Virus record (IMG/VR): IMGVR_UViG_3300009130_000013 | Coordinates: 1 to 64,000 of that record | Source of the DNA: a virus | DNA: 64,000 bases | Reading direction: 5' to 3' (one strand) | Shown: in pieces, positions 14,528-23,130 of the stretch | How positions within the stretch are numbered: position 1 is the first letter of the stretch | How the letters are laid out: every line of letters starts with the position of its first letter | Program-made: the position numbers and the translations under genes | Notes under the pieces: generated by a model | Told to the model about the DNA's origin: nothing | The model's input: only the letters and a program-made list of their open reading frames with translations | Database searches by the model: none

Positions 14528-14766
14528 CCACGATTCTTACGCTATAATCGTGGCCCATGTGCCCTGAGAGCCAGCTTTTCACTGGAATCTCGATGTGGGT
14601 TTCCCTAGTCCATCTATAATATATGTGTATTCATAGATGTTCGTCCGGTTAGAGAAGGCTCTTAACCCTGGTTTAGTGTGACCGGTGTCACTGATTTTCG
14701 TCTGATTTGAGTCCGCAACGTTTCCTTATTCGCCTGTTATGAGGCCTAGGAGTCCCCTGGTGCCCA
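14528..14766. ncRNA. Candidate structured RNA with at least five consecutive hairpins
   Basis: The 460-base gap before the radical SAM island holds ordered inverted repeats: CCACGATT/AATCGTGG (14528-14553), a nested stem CCCA..GAGA.CCAG/CTGG..TCTC..TGGG (14554-14599), CATCTAT/ATAGATG (14611-14639), GGTTAGAG/CTCTTAACC (14647-14667) and GTGAC/GTCAC (14678-14691), then the weaker GGCC/GGCC-type pairs to 14766. No long ORF on either strand. Strand unknown. Confidence 0.5.
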
Positions 14767-14833
14767 TTGTATATCTTCGTTTCCTTCAGGGTTTCGCATA
14801 TCTCCACGTATTGGTGCTTGGAATTTAGCAATT

Positions 14834-14841
14834 TATAAGTA
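14834..14841 (+). promoter_or_regulatory. Late-type promoter for radical SAM island
   Basis: TATAAGTA, one base from the T4 late consensus, 24 bases before the ATG at 14865, with AGGAAC in the leader. Confidence 0.55.
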
Positions 14842-14864
14842 TACTATAACACTATAGGAACAAA

Positions 14865-16055
14865 ATGTCAACCGAAAAAGCCAAAAAACCTACTTGCTAT
14901 GCCCCATTTTTTAATGTATACTTAAGATCTAGTAGTAAAGAATCGCGTGTATGCTGTACAGCCGGCCAATCACACCACTTGAAAAGCAATGAAATGTCAG
15001 AAGTATTCAATAATCCTACAGCAATTGACATACGAGAGGCCATGCTAAAGGGAGAATGGCACCCGGCCTGCTACGGTTGTTATGAAAAAGAACAATTAAA
15101 TGAGCCATCTGATCGTCAAGTATATAACGACTGGTACACAGAAGCAGTAAAACAAAACAATATAGATCCTAATAACCCACTAGAACTAGAGATGGAAGAA
15201 CCAATATGGGCAGATATTAGGCCGTCTAACTTATGTAACCTTAAATGTCGTATGTGTTATCCTGACAACAGTACAGAAGTGGCCAGAGAACAAGCAGACA
15301 TATTAAAAGATAATAAGGATACATTTCAGGTATTAGAAAAAATACCACTTAATAAGCTAGAGGAATACTCACAACGTAAACACTATACATTACCGGCCCT
15401 TAATAAATTAATTAATATAAAGCTACTAGGGGGAGAACCTACACTACAATCAGAAGTGTTCGATATAATAGATCAATTAGAACCTAATGACCATAGGTTT
15501 ATTAACATTACTACTAATGCTTCTAGCAAACAACAGTTACAAACTATTATACCTAAGTTAAAAGATGTAGCACAAGTTATGTGGAATATTAGTATAGATG
15601 GGGTTTGCGATCATTTCGAATATGTAAGAACACCTGCTAAATGGGACCGGTTCAATGAATGTGTACAGTACTTAAAAGAAACTAAAGTAGCACGACATAA
15701 TACTTTAATTGGTTTCAATTTTTGTGTACAAGCATGGAACTGGGAAAGCGTCCCACTAGTGTTAGACTATTGTGAAAGTATGGCAGGGTCCAGATATGCT
15801 ATTAATATGGTGGACCAGAACCACTTAGGCCTTGCTGTAATACCCTTAGATGCTAGAGAGCGTCTATTATCTACGCTAGAAAAAAAAGGTTGTCGGAGAC
15901 GTGAGACGATGAAAAAATGGTGCCAATCAATCCCATTCCAAGCTGAATTACTACCCAAGTTTTGGCAACATACAGTACTATTAGATCAGCAACGTGGTAC
16001 ATCATTTCCTGAATTAAATCCACTATTAGCTGAATCAATGCTTAAACACCTTTAA
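14865..16055 (+). CDS. Radical SAM protein with N-terminal twitch-like Cys domain
   Basis: 396 residues. An N-terminal Cys block (CYAPFF...RVCCTAG...WHPACYGCYEKE, residues 11-75) looks like a twitch auxiliary cluster domain; then the radical SAM core with CNLKCRMC near residue 124, a GGEPTL motif (LLGGEPT) and SIDGV. Such proteins belong to the twitch-domain radical SAM group; a [4Fe-4S] cluster cleaves S-adenosylmethionine to a 5'-deoxyadenosyl radical. The tail LLDQQRGTSFPELNP is shared with the paralogs here. The substrate is unknown; the twitch/SPASM class often acts on peptides. First gene of the island. Confidence 0.9.
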   Translation: MSTEKAKKPTCYAPFFNVYLRSSSKESRVCCTAGQSHHLKSNEMSEVFNNPTAIDIREAMLKGEWHPACYGCYEKEQLNEPSDRQVYNDWYTEAVKQNNIDPNNPLELEMEEPIWADIRPSNLCNLKCRMCYPDNSTEVAREQADILKDNKDTFQVLEKIPLNKLEEYSQRKHYTLPALNKLINIKLLGGEPTLQSEVFDIIDQLEPNDHRFINITTNASSKQQLQTIIPKLKDVAQVMWNISIDGVCDHFEYVRTPAKWDRFNECVQYLKETKVARHNTLIGFNFCVQAWNWESVPLVLDYCESMAGSRYAINMVDQNHLGLAVIPLDARERLLSTLEKKGCRRRETMKKWCQSIPFQAELLPKFWQHTVLLDQQRGTSFPELNPLLAESMLKHL

Positions 16056-16220
16056 AAATAGATTAATTAATCAATTACTCCTTTATAATAGCAAATTAAA
16101 GCAGTACGAACGATAGTGAGTACTATACGACTCTGTCGTATCTTTACTGTAGTTACTGTAGTTACTACTACTAGCTATAAGTGTTTCGACCGGTAATTCT
16201 TACACACACAGTAAAAAAGG

Positions 16221-16249
16221 TTGACATTCAGAGCAACTCGTGTTATATT
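16221..16249 (+). promoter_or_regulatory. Sigma70-type promoter, extended -10
   Basis: TTGACA, 17 bases, TGTTATATT. The predicted start site is only a few bases before the ATG at 16259. Confidence 0.75.
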
Positions 16250-16258
16250 GTGTACATA

Positions 16259-16486
16259 ATGAATATTGATACTGACGTAAAAAAGGTTAAAGTAACGTGT
16301 ACGGATAACGGTAACTCAGTTGAAGCAGTAGTTGATAGGTTCAGAGAGCATGACTTTATAGATGTTATTATGGCAAATACTAAAGTCAGATTAAAATATA
16401 ACTCTCAGTATGGCAAGGCTTATGTTGGCTCAGCTGTAGGACTTGAGTTTACTGTTAAAGGACCTACTATACAGTTTATAGACTAG
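16259..16486 (+). CDS. Hypothetical small beta-rich protein
   Basis: Seventy-five residues starting MNIDTDVKKVKVTCTDNG, soluble. I placed the start at 16259, because the longer frame from 16181 would span the promoter. Almost no leader. It sits alone between two radical SAM genes under its own early-type promoter. Unknown role. Confidence 0.7.
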   Translation: MNIDTDVKKVKVTCTDNGNSVEAVVDRFREHDFIDVIMANTKVRLKYNSQYGKAYVGSAVGLEFTVKGPTIQFID

Positions 16487-16625
16487 TAGTTTATTGTATA
16501 GCAGAAAAAATTTTAAGGCTCCGCCCTTATATGTGCCGCCGCTCTGGGTCCTAATTATAAGACGTTATATTAACCACGAAAAAATTTTTTTACTCCGTTT
16601 TTATAGGCCGCCGACCACCAATCAT

Positions 16626-16633
16626 TTAAATAC
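16626..16633 (+). promoter_or_regulatory. Late-type promoter abutting start codon
   Basis: TTAAATAC, six bases before the ATG at 16640; no Shine-Dalgarno. Confidence 0.45.
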
Positions 16634-16639
16634 AACACA

Positions 16640-17953
16640 ATGACAATAGACTGTAAATTCCTTGATCATGCTTTAGCTATACGTCCTAATGGAAGGGTGT
16701 TGCCTTGCTGTCGCTATACAGGAGATGAAGAAATACTTACTGATAATAGTGAATATAATAAAGAATTCTTGTTTAGTAGAGCTAAAGAACCTATGAAAAA
16801 AGGTAATTGGGCGTCTGGTTGTGAGAAATGTCACATACAAGAGTCAGCAGGTAATACTAGTATGCGAACAGAGTCTTTAAGGTTGTTTAATGATTTAAAT
16901 ATCTACAATTATCAGTTTATACGCGGTCCTAGACCCAATAATCCTAATATAGATGGTACATTAACGTTCTTAGAGATAATGATAGGTCGTTATTGTAATT
17001 TAAAGTGTCGTATGTGTACACCGGAGTTAAGTACAAGCTGGGACGAGGACATTAATAGAGATAATTCATTAATTAGTGAAATGTTTTATAATCCTAGTGA
17101 CTGGGAAGAGGCTAAGAAGCTACCTAAAACAGTAGATACAATGCTTAACTTAGATAAAGAAGCTTGTAAGGATCTAAACGAGATAAAAATTACAGGAGGT
17201 GAACCCTTTTTATCCGACTATCTTGACGAGTTTCTTCAACATCTAGTAGACTGGGATTTAGCACAAAATATTACATTAGATATATTCACTAATTGTACAT
17301 TTATACCTAAAGAAAAGTATATTAAAAACTTTAATAAGTTTAAAATGGTATTTCTTAATTTAAGTATAGATGGTATAGAAGAACGAGGTGAGTTTATTCG
17401 TAAAAAGAGTGATTGGAAAGCAGTAAGCAGTAATATTAAATGGTATTGCGATTATGCTCTTAATAATGAAAACATTTATGTAACTATAGCAACTACATTG
17501 GTCTTATATAATGTTTATTATTTAATTGAATTAATTAATTGGATTGATAACAATATTCCTGACAATATATTAAATGGACAAAATGAATTAAACTTTCTAT
17601 CGACAAATAAATGTTTTACGCCCACTCATTTAAGCATATACAATTTAAGTGTTGATAAAAAGAAAGAATTAATTAATAAATTAGAAAAAGATTTTAATTA
17701 CATTAATAAAGAAGTTAGCCAAGTAAAAAGAAGTAGTAAATTAGAAGGTGGCGGACAGTGGTCGTGGAATGTATATAGAATAATTAATCAAATTAAAGAT
17801 GATTTATCTAAAGGAATAGATAGTCGTAAAGGCAATAAAGCTAAAATTACTTCATTTAATTCATTTAATAAACGAGAATCTAAGTTAGATAAACTACGAG
17901 ATGAAGATTGGACTAAAGTATTCCCTGAATTAAAGGATTTTTTAAATGACTAG
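16640..17953 (+). CDS. Radical SAM protein with N-terminal twitch-like Cys domain
   Basis: 437 residues. N-terminal CKFLDHAL...GRVLPCCRYTG...GCEKCHIQE (residues 5-70) is the twitch-like block; CNLKCRMC near residue 117; ITGGEPFLS and LSIDGIEERGEF follow, as in the radical SAM TIM barrel. The tail LDKLRDEDW...FPELKDFL is the shared C-terminal signature. The last codons overlap the start of the next gene (8 bases), so it is coupled to the PxGAG protein that follows. The stretch 16487-16639 is non-coding with a GCCGCC repeat. Confidence 0.9.
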   Translation: MTIDCKFLDHALAIRPNGRVLPCCRYTGDEEILTDNSEYNKEFLFSRAKEPMKKGNWASGCEKCHIQESAGNTSMRTESLRLFNDLNIYNYQFIRGPRPNNPNIDGTLTFLEIMIGRYCNLKCRMCTPELSTSWDEDINRDNSLISEMFYNPSDWEEAKKLPKTVDTMLNLDKEACKDLNEIKITGGEPFLSDYLDEFLQHLVDWDLAQNITLDIFTNCTFIPKEKYIKNFNKFKMVFLNLSIDGIEERGEFIRKKSDWKAVSSNIKWYCDYALNNENIYVTIATTLVLYNVYYLIELINWIDNNIPDNILNGQNELNFLSTNKCFTPTHLSIYNLSVDKKKELINKLEKDFNYINKEVSQVKRSSKLEGGGQWSWNVYRIINQIKDDLSKGIDSRKGNKAKITSFNSFNKRESKLDKLRDEDWTKVFPELKDFLND

Positions 17954-18791
17954 GGATGATGTATTCAATAACGTTACATTATACTTGGTAACAATTCCAC
18001 AAGGAGCCGGAGGTGCTTTTTTAGGATATTTACAACGTGTTTATATGGGATTTAAGCCACCATTAGCAGAATCACAATTTCCTAAACTAAACAGATGGGA
18101 TGATGTTAGAGGTGCTTGGGTTGATGTACATCAAGTCTTTGCCAATGACAATGATAGATTTTTTCCATTTAAACTTGATGCTTTAATAGGTCCTCGAGCT
18201 TCAGTAAAAGAAAAGAATAATATATCAAAGAAATATAATGATGCTTTTACTATATGGTGGGATCATATATCTGGAAGAAACTACGAAACACACGATGGAA
18301 TTAATAAATTTATTCCCCCAGAGCTAATTGATGTTGATGAAAATATGATGAATCCACTTGCTGATTTTATCGCAACACAACAAATTCCTAGAACTTTAGC
18401 TGGTAATTTAGGTTACTTCTTTATTCAACATGAATATCTGTATGGAATAAACAAATATTTTAAAAAAGTAGAACACTTACTTACAATTGAATGTGATTTA
18501 GAAAGCCACATATATTGTAACAAATTAAAACGAATTAAAACAGGAATACAGAGTCTTGTAGAAGGTAGACCAGAATGTCATTTCGATAATCAAGCAAGAT
18601 CTAATAAAGAGTTTCCAGCTAAAATTAATATTAACTATAATAAATTCTTTTTTGAACAAGATATGAATGAAATAGAAAAGTTTTTAGTAGGAACACTACC
18701 AATTAATGATGTTAATCAAGAAAGATTAGACCCTATAGTTGATATGATTAAAACATATACAAAATTAAATAAGGAACTTTTAAATGAGTAA
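17946..18791 (+). CDS. PxGAG-motif protein 1 (possible P-loop/sulfotransferase-like)
   Basis: 281 residues. The N-terminal strand-loop-helix LVTIPQGAGGAFLGYLQRVY (residues 14-33) is the family motif PxGAGxxFxGxLQ and resembles a phosphate-binding loop such as the 5'-phosphosulfate loop of sulfotransferases. The end has INYNKFFFEQDMNEIEKFL followed by YTKLNKELL, again like sulfotransferase C-termini (xDYExL...). Both features recur in four other genes of the island (19011, 22183, 24277, 24750). Fold and function are inferences by eye; overlap with the radical SAM gene before it suggests they act together. Confidence 0.8.
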   Translation: MTRDDVFNNVTLYLVTIPQGAGGAFLGYLQRVYMGFKPPLAESQFPKLNRWDDVRGAWVDVHQVFANDNDRFFPFKLDALIGPRASVKEKNNISKKYNDAFTIWWDHISGRNYETHDGINKFIPPELIDVDENMMNPLADFIATQQIPRTLAGNLGYFFIQHEYLYGINKYFKKVEHLLTIECDLESHIYCNKLKRIKTGIQSLVEGRPECHFDNQARSNKEFPAKININYNKFFFEQDMNEIEKFLVGTLPINDVNQERLDPIVDMIKTYTKLNKELLNE

Positions 18792-19014
18792 TTTAGATTT
18801 ACATGGTTATTATGTACATGATGCTTGGATAGAGTTTAAAAGTTTTATTAATGAACAAAAACATTTAAAATACGTTACAGTAATCACTGGGAAAGGAAAA
18901 ATACAAGAAGAATTTCAACATTGGGTTAATACAAATCCAATATTAAAATCCTGCGAGTTACTTCCAACAGGTGGTGCTTATAAAGTATACTATAAAAAGG
19001 ATAAAAACAAATGA
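18784..19014 (+). CDS. Smr-domain protein
   Basis: Seventy-six residues, the size of a stand-alone Smr domain: LDLHGYYVHDAWIEFKSFI at the start (LDLHG motif), VTVITGKGK in the middle (TGxG motif) and a final strand. Smr domains (MutS2 C-terminus, SmrB) cut RNA or DNA, for example on collided ribosomes. It overlaps both neighbours by 4-8 bases and so belongs to the island operon. A role in RNA cleavage is from the family, not shown here. Confidence 0.85.
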   Translation: MSNLDLHGYYVHDAWIEFKSFINEQKHLKYVTVITGKGKIQEEFQHWVNTNPILKSCELLPTGGAYKVYYKKDKNK

Positions 19015-19682
19015 GAGAATTTACATTATACCCACACGGTGGAGGTCGGAACTTTTTAGGTGCTTTACAGGTTGTTATAAGAGGTATGGAAAGTCCTAAA
19101 CAAATCCAGGCTGTAATAGAAGGTCGTAACTTGTTTGACGACACTTATCCACCTGTTAATTTTAATCCTGAGTTTTTTATTCGTACACCTTGGAATAAAG
19201 AATTAATTAGATGCCAAGAAGTATGGATAGAATATTTAAGTAAAAGACGTACACAAGCATCAGCTAAAAAACAAATAATTGATTTATTAAATGAATGTTA
19301 TCAAGGATCATTTCATTTAAAAACAGCATTACCTACAATAAGTCGTTATTCAATTGTTTGTATAGTAGAAAGTCAACTATTACATCAATGGTTAGACCAA
19401 TTAGCAACAATTAAAAAAGATTTAGAGAAATATACTAAAACAAATGTTCATGAGAGTAACTTATGCTTCAGTAACAACTTAGATCTATTACATACATATA
19501 GAGCTGACTGGAGTTTTTCTTATAGCGATATGTTTTTTGAGTTAAATACAACACTACACGAAGACTTCATAAAAAGGACTGAAGATTGTTTCAAAGTTAA
19601 GTCCGCAGTTGACCTTAATACAATTACAGACTTAATCAATAATTATAATGAAAGAAATCATCAAATATTAATATATGAGTAA
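19011..19682 (+). CDS. PxGAG-motif protein 2 (divergent)
   Basis: 223 residues; family motif as LYPHGGGRNFLGALQVVI at residues 5-22 and the C-terminal YNERNHQIL. The middle is shortened and rich in Thr/Lys. It overlaps the Smr gene (ATGA) and the next radical SAM gene (8 bases). Function unknown. Confidence 0.75.
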   Translation: MREFTLYPHGGGRNFLGALQVVIRGMESPKQIQAVIEGRNLFDDTYPPVNFNPEFFIRTPWNKELIRCQEVWIEYLSKRRTQASAKKQIIDLLNECYQGSFHLKTALPTISRYSIVCIVESQLLHQWLDQLATIKKDLEKYTKTNVHESNLCFSNNLDLLHTYRADWSFSYSDMFFELNTTLHEDFIKRTEDCFKVKSAVDLNTITDLINNYNERNHQILIYE

Positions 19683-21006
19683 AACATTTTGCCCAATTCC
19701 TTGGATATTCCAAGCAGTTAGAAATAACGGTGACATAAGAGTATGTTGTCAAGCTAACGTAACGCCTAATCAAGGTGTTGTACGACATTCTGATGGCACT
19801 AGTTATAATGCTGGACGAGATTCATTTGATGAAGCCAAAAATGCTGAATTAATGAAGATAATTCGTAAGAATATGTTAGCAGGTCGCTGGAGTGAAGAGT
19901 GCGGTCGCTGTAAACAAGAAGAAGAAGCAGGATTACAAAGCAGACGCTTGTACGAAAGAGAACATTGGGATTATTCATTTGATCAAGCATTAAAAGAAAC
20001 AGCTATCGATGGAAGTATAACAGTTCGTAATCAATATTACGATTTACGCTTCGGTAATATGTGTAACTTGGCTTGTAGAATGTGTGGACCTACAGATAGT
20101 CATACATGGTATGAGCAATGGTTAGGTTACCACGGTGGAACAGGGTACGAAGATACACACGGTAAAGTTGAGCTTACTCGTAATGCTAAAGGTAGATTAA
20201 CAACTACTGACTACGATTGGCATAATTCAGAAACATTTTGGGAACAAATAGAAAAGAATATTCCTTATATTGAACACGTTTATATGGCAGGTGGTGAACC
20301 TATGATGATTGAACGTCATTATGAATTCCTACAACGCTGTATTGATAGTGGTCATGCTAAAAATATAATGATTGAATATAATACTAATATGACAAGTCTT
20401 CCACCTAGAGTATTAGAAATGTGGAAAGAATTTAAGCAAATAAGAATAGGTGCTAGTATAGATGGAATGGGAGATATGTTAGAATACCAACGTTGGCCTA
20501 TTAAGTGGAGACAAGCTAAAGTTAACCTAGAAAAAGTAGACAACTTACCTGATAATGTTATAGCCTGGATAGCCTTTACAGTTACAGCATATAATATATT
20601 TCATTTACCTGAATTTATGATGTGGAAGTTAAAAGAGTCTGGATATAAAAAGATTAATTCAAGTTCAGCAAAGCCTATTATAACACATCACGTAGCACAT
20701 GGACCTAAACGTGCTAATATTAGATTATTAAATAAAGAATTAAAACAAGATGTACACGAGCATTATGATTATTATAAGAATAAATTAGCAAAAGACGAAA
20801 CAATTGATTCTAATATTAAAAAGAAATTCAATAAAATATTAGATAGTGTAACAAACTATATGGATGCCGAAGACTATTCAGAAAAAATACCTGAATTTAT
20901 TAAGTTTACAAAGTATTTAGACCAAGAAAGAAAACAAAACATACTAATGGTTACACCGCAGTACAAGGAAATGTTTGATGAAAATAGGACCACAGGAACC
21001 AAGTGA
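19675..21006 (+). CDS. Radical SAM protein with N-terminal twitch-like Cys domain
   Basis: 443 residues: CPIPWIFQAV...DIRVCCQAN...ECGRCKQEEE (twitch-like block), CNLACRMCGP near residue 131, MAGGEPMMIE and ASIDGMG. Related by these blocks to 14865 and 16640. The tail KYLDQERKQNILM...P carries the shared signature. A 54-codon ORF begins inside its 3' end. Substrate unknown. Confidence 0.92.
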   Translation: MSKTFCPIPWIFQAVRNNGDIRVCCQANVTPNQGVVRHSDGTSYNAGRDSFDEAKNAELMKIIRKNMLAGRWSEECGRCKQEEEAGLQSRRLYEREHWDYSFDQALKETAIDGSITVRNQYYDLRFGNMCNLACRMCGPTDSHTWYEQWLGYHGGTGYEDTHGKVELTRNAKGRLTTTDYDWHNSETFWEQIEKNIPYIEHVYMAGGEPMMIERHYEFLQRCIDSGHAKNIMIEYNTNMTSLPPRVLEMWKEFKQIRIGASIDGMGDMLEYQRWPIKWRQAKVNLEKVDNLPDNVIAWIAFTVTAYNIFHLPEFMMWKLKESGYKKINSSSAKPIITHHVAHGPKRANIRLLNKELKQDVHEHYDYYKNKLAKDETIDSNIKKKFNKILDSVTNYMDAEDYSEKIPEFIKFTKYLDQERKQNILMVTPQYKEMFDENRTTGTK

Positions 21007-21142
21007 ATATAACGAAGAACTTCTTACAGACGCCCACTATCCTGAAGATGGAATACAAGTAGTGGCTGAATACGACTTTGCTGATGCTCCTGAATGGGCA
21101 ATACCTAGAGAATGGGTGATGAGGAATCAATACGATTGTTAA
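20978..21142 (+). CDS. 54-residue acidic ORF between two radical SAM genes
   Basis: AAGGA lies eight bases before the ATG. The peptide is acidic and aromatic (MKIGPQEPSEYNEELL..., DFADAPEWAIPREW) and ends QYDC. It overlaps the end of one radical SAM gene and stops four bases before the next. Size, place and single terminal Cys would fit a substrate or recognition peptide for the radical SAM enzymes, but there is no leader motif I can name; it may be an ordinary small gene. Confidence 0.6.
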   Translation: MKIGPQEPSEYNEELLTDAHYPEDGIQVVAEYDFADAPEWAIPREWVMRNQYDC

Positions 21143-21145
21143 AAG

Positions 21146-22186
21146 ATGTTTATAGATGTAGATAAAATAAAAGAATTAGAAGTAGAACTTTCTACTTATT
21201 GTAATGCTGGTTGTCCTGGTTGTAGTAGACATTGGTGGGGGACTAGTGATAAATTACCTAATTTAATAGAAGAACACCTTAGTATAGAAACTGTATCATC
21301 AGTAATATCACAAATTCCTGATCCTTCTATCTTAAAAATACAATTATGTGGTAACATTGGTGACCCAATGATGAACCCTAAGGTGTTAGATGGAATTAAA
21401 GAATGGATATTTGATTATAATGTTAAAGCTATTGCTATTGATACAAATGGTGGATTAAGAGGCGAAAGTTTCTGGCAGGAACTAGCTCAAATACCTAGAG
21501 TTTTTGTAACATTTAGCATAGATGGTATGGAAGACACTAATCACATTTACAGAGTAGGTGTTGATTGGAATAAACTGGAACGAAACTTTATAACATTTAT
21601 TGAAAATGGCGGAAATGCTGAATGGAAATTTTTGATATTTGAACACAACAAACACCAAGTTTTAGCCGCAAGAGACCTCTCAAGATATTATGGTTTTACT
21701 AGATTTGTTCCTAAAATGAGTATGAGAGAGCCAATGTCAGCAGTTGGTACCGGCAAATCATTAACTACAAAAGAAGCACAAAATATTAGAAGTGAAAAGA
21801 TTGACAACATAGATCATGGTGAAAATATTAGCTGTAAAGCATTAGATATTAAAAGAATTTATTTAAATGGCGAGGGTAGAATATGGCCTTGTTGTTATAC
21901 AGCACAACGTTACATGAAAAGCCAAGCATTTTATCCTAAACAGTTTCAAGAGAAGAATCCATACCTATTTGGATGGTATGAAAAGGGATTTAATAAAGCA
22001 AAAGATCATAGTTTAAAAGATATATTAAATCACGAAGCCTTTGCTCATATTAAAAGCGAATGGGAAAATAAAATTGATTGTGAATATAAAGTTTGCTGGG
22101 ACGTATGTAAAGGCCAAAGTTGGGAAATGAACAACGACATAGATCAATTTGACCAACTTGGAGCAGACTGGGGTGGTAATCCGTGA
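21146..22186 (+). CDS. Radical SAM protein with C-terminal SPASM-like domain
   Basis: 346 residues. CNAGCPGCSRHW near residue 18 supplies the radical SAM cluster; LCGNIGDPMMNP replaces GGEP; SIDGMED follows. The C-terminus has ISCKALDIKRIYLNGEGRIW-PCC...CEYKVCWDVCKG, a SPASM/twitch-type auxiliary cluster. The phrase FEHNKHQ links it to the radical SAM genes at 38303 and 51226. It overlaps the following PxGAG gene (GTGA). Confidence 0.92.
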   Translation: MFIDVDKIKELEVELSTYCNAGCPGCSRHWWGTSDKLPNLIEEHLSIETVSSVISQIPDPSILKIQLCGNIGDPMMNPKVLDGIKEWIFDYNVKAIAIDTNGGLRGESFWQELAQIPRVFVTFSIDGMEDTNHIYRVGVDWNKLERNFITFIENGGNAEWKFLIFEHNKHQVLAARDLSRYYGFTRFVPKMSMREPMSAVGTGKSLTTKEAQNIRSEKIDNIDHGENISCKALDIKRIYLNGEGRIWPCCYTAQRYMKSQAFYPKQFQEKNPYLFGWYEKGFNKAKDHSLKDILNHEAFAHIKSEWENKIDCEYKVCWDVCKGQSWEMNNDIDQFDQLGADWGGNP

Positions 22187-23130
22187 CACATATATACAAA
22201 CACAGCGTAATTCCTAAAACAATGCCAGAGGAAGAAGTATTTGAAAATGTTACAATATACCTAGTAACGTTTCCAGAAGGTGCTGGCAATTCTTTTATGG
22301 GATATTTACAACAAGTGTATGGTGGAGACTCTGGCTTTAAACCGTTATATGTTGATAAAAATATTTCTTGGTCAGGAAAATTTAAGACTGGTATTACTAT
22401 TTTTAATCTTTTCCCCATGGATAGTTTTTTACACCCTGATGTTGAGGGATTAAAGCCAACAGTTATAGCTCCAAGGGTAAGTATAGGAGGCAATGAAGGT
22501 GACCCTTCTTTAGCAAAAAAAATACAAGACCTTTGGGGTATAAGTTCTACTGTATGGCTTAACGATCATCCTACTGAGAGTCGATCTGAAAGGCGAAAAG
22601 AATGTATGTTTCGATTAGCTCGAATTATAGGTTCTCAAACATTCAAAAAATATAGAACTCTTAACGGAAACATTGGTGCTATATTATACTCTCATTATGC
22701 TCCATACGGAGTTGAAGGTATAAACAAATATTTTAAAAATGTAAAACACTTACTCGCAGTTAATCCTGGTGATGTAGATACAGCAATTTATTGTGAAAAT
22801 TTAAAATACACCAAAAAAAACAATTACTCTACTAATCCAAATGAAAGACAAATACTTGATAAAGCAAAATTTGTAGTAGAAACATACGAAAGTGTTCTTA
22901 AACATAATCCAGCTGAAGTTAATATAGATTATAAGAAGTTCTTTTTTGACAGAGATGAAGACGAAATAAAGAAATTTCTACAAGCTACGATGGATATTGA
23001 AGAATTTGATAACACAAAACTTAATATTGTAAGCGACATGATTAAATCATATACAAAAGTTAATATAGAATTGTTAAAAGACGTAACACTTTCTCCTGAA
23101 TTTCGAGACGTGTTAAGGAATATATCATGA
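22183..23130 (+). CDS. PxGAG-motif protein 3
   Basis: 315 residues, GTG start in overlap GTGA. Closest to the gene at 17946: ENVTIYLVTFPEGAGNSFMG then YLQQVYGG at the N-terminus, IAPRVSI in the middle, GINKYFKNVKHLL later, and NIDYKKFFFDRDEDEIKKFL then YTKVNIELL at the end. Probably a recent duplicate of that gene. It overlaps the next radical SAM gene by four bases. Function unknown. Confidence 0.8.
   Translation: MTHIYKHSVIPKTMPEEEVFENVTIYLVTFPEGAGNSFMGYLQQVYGGDSGFKPLYVDKNISWSGKFKTGITIFNLFPMDSFLHPDVEGLKPTVIAPRVSIGGNEGDPSLAKKIQDLWGISSTVWLNDHPTESRSERRKECMFRLARIIGSQTFKKYRTLNGNIGAILYSHYAPYGVEGINKYFKNVKHLLAVNPGDVDTAIYCENLKYTKKNNYSTNPNERQILDKAKFVVETYESVLKHNPAEVNIDYKKFFFDRDEDEIKKFLQATMDIEEFDNTKLNIVSDMIKSYTKVNIELLKDVTLSPEFRDVLRNIS

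Noticed and set aside
14746-14799. 17-codon minus-strand ORF inside the hairpin stretch
   Set aside because: Too short, no ribosome site, and the region is better explained as structured RNA. A tmRNA tag was considered, but there is no tRNA-like end or Ala-Ala tail.
16060-16180. Short repeats such as CTGTAGTTA resembling a CRISPR array
   Set aside because: Only two or three very short tandem copies with no spacers.
21997-22493. Minus-strand ORF of 147 codons (22050-22493)
   Set aside because: Lies antisense to a radical SAM gene and a PxGAG gene that carry clear family motifs; a shadow frame.
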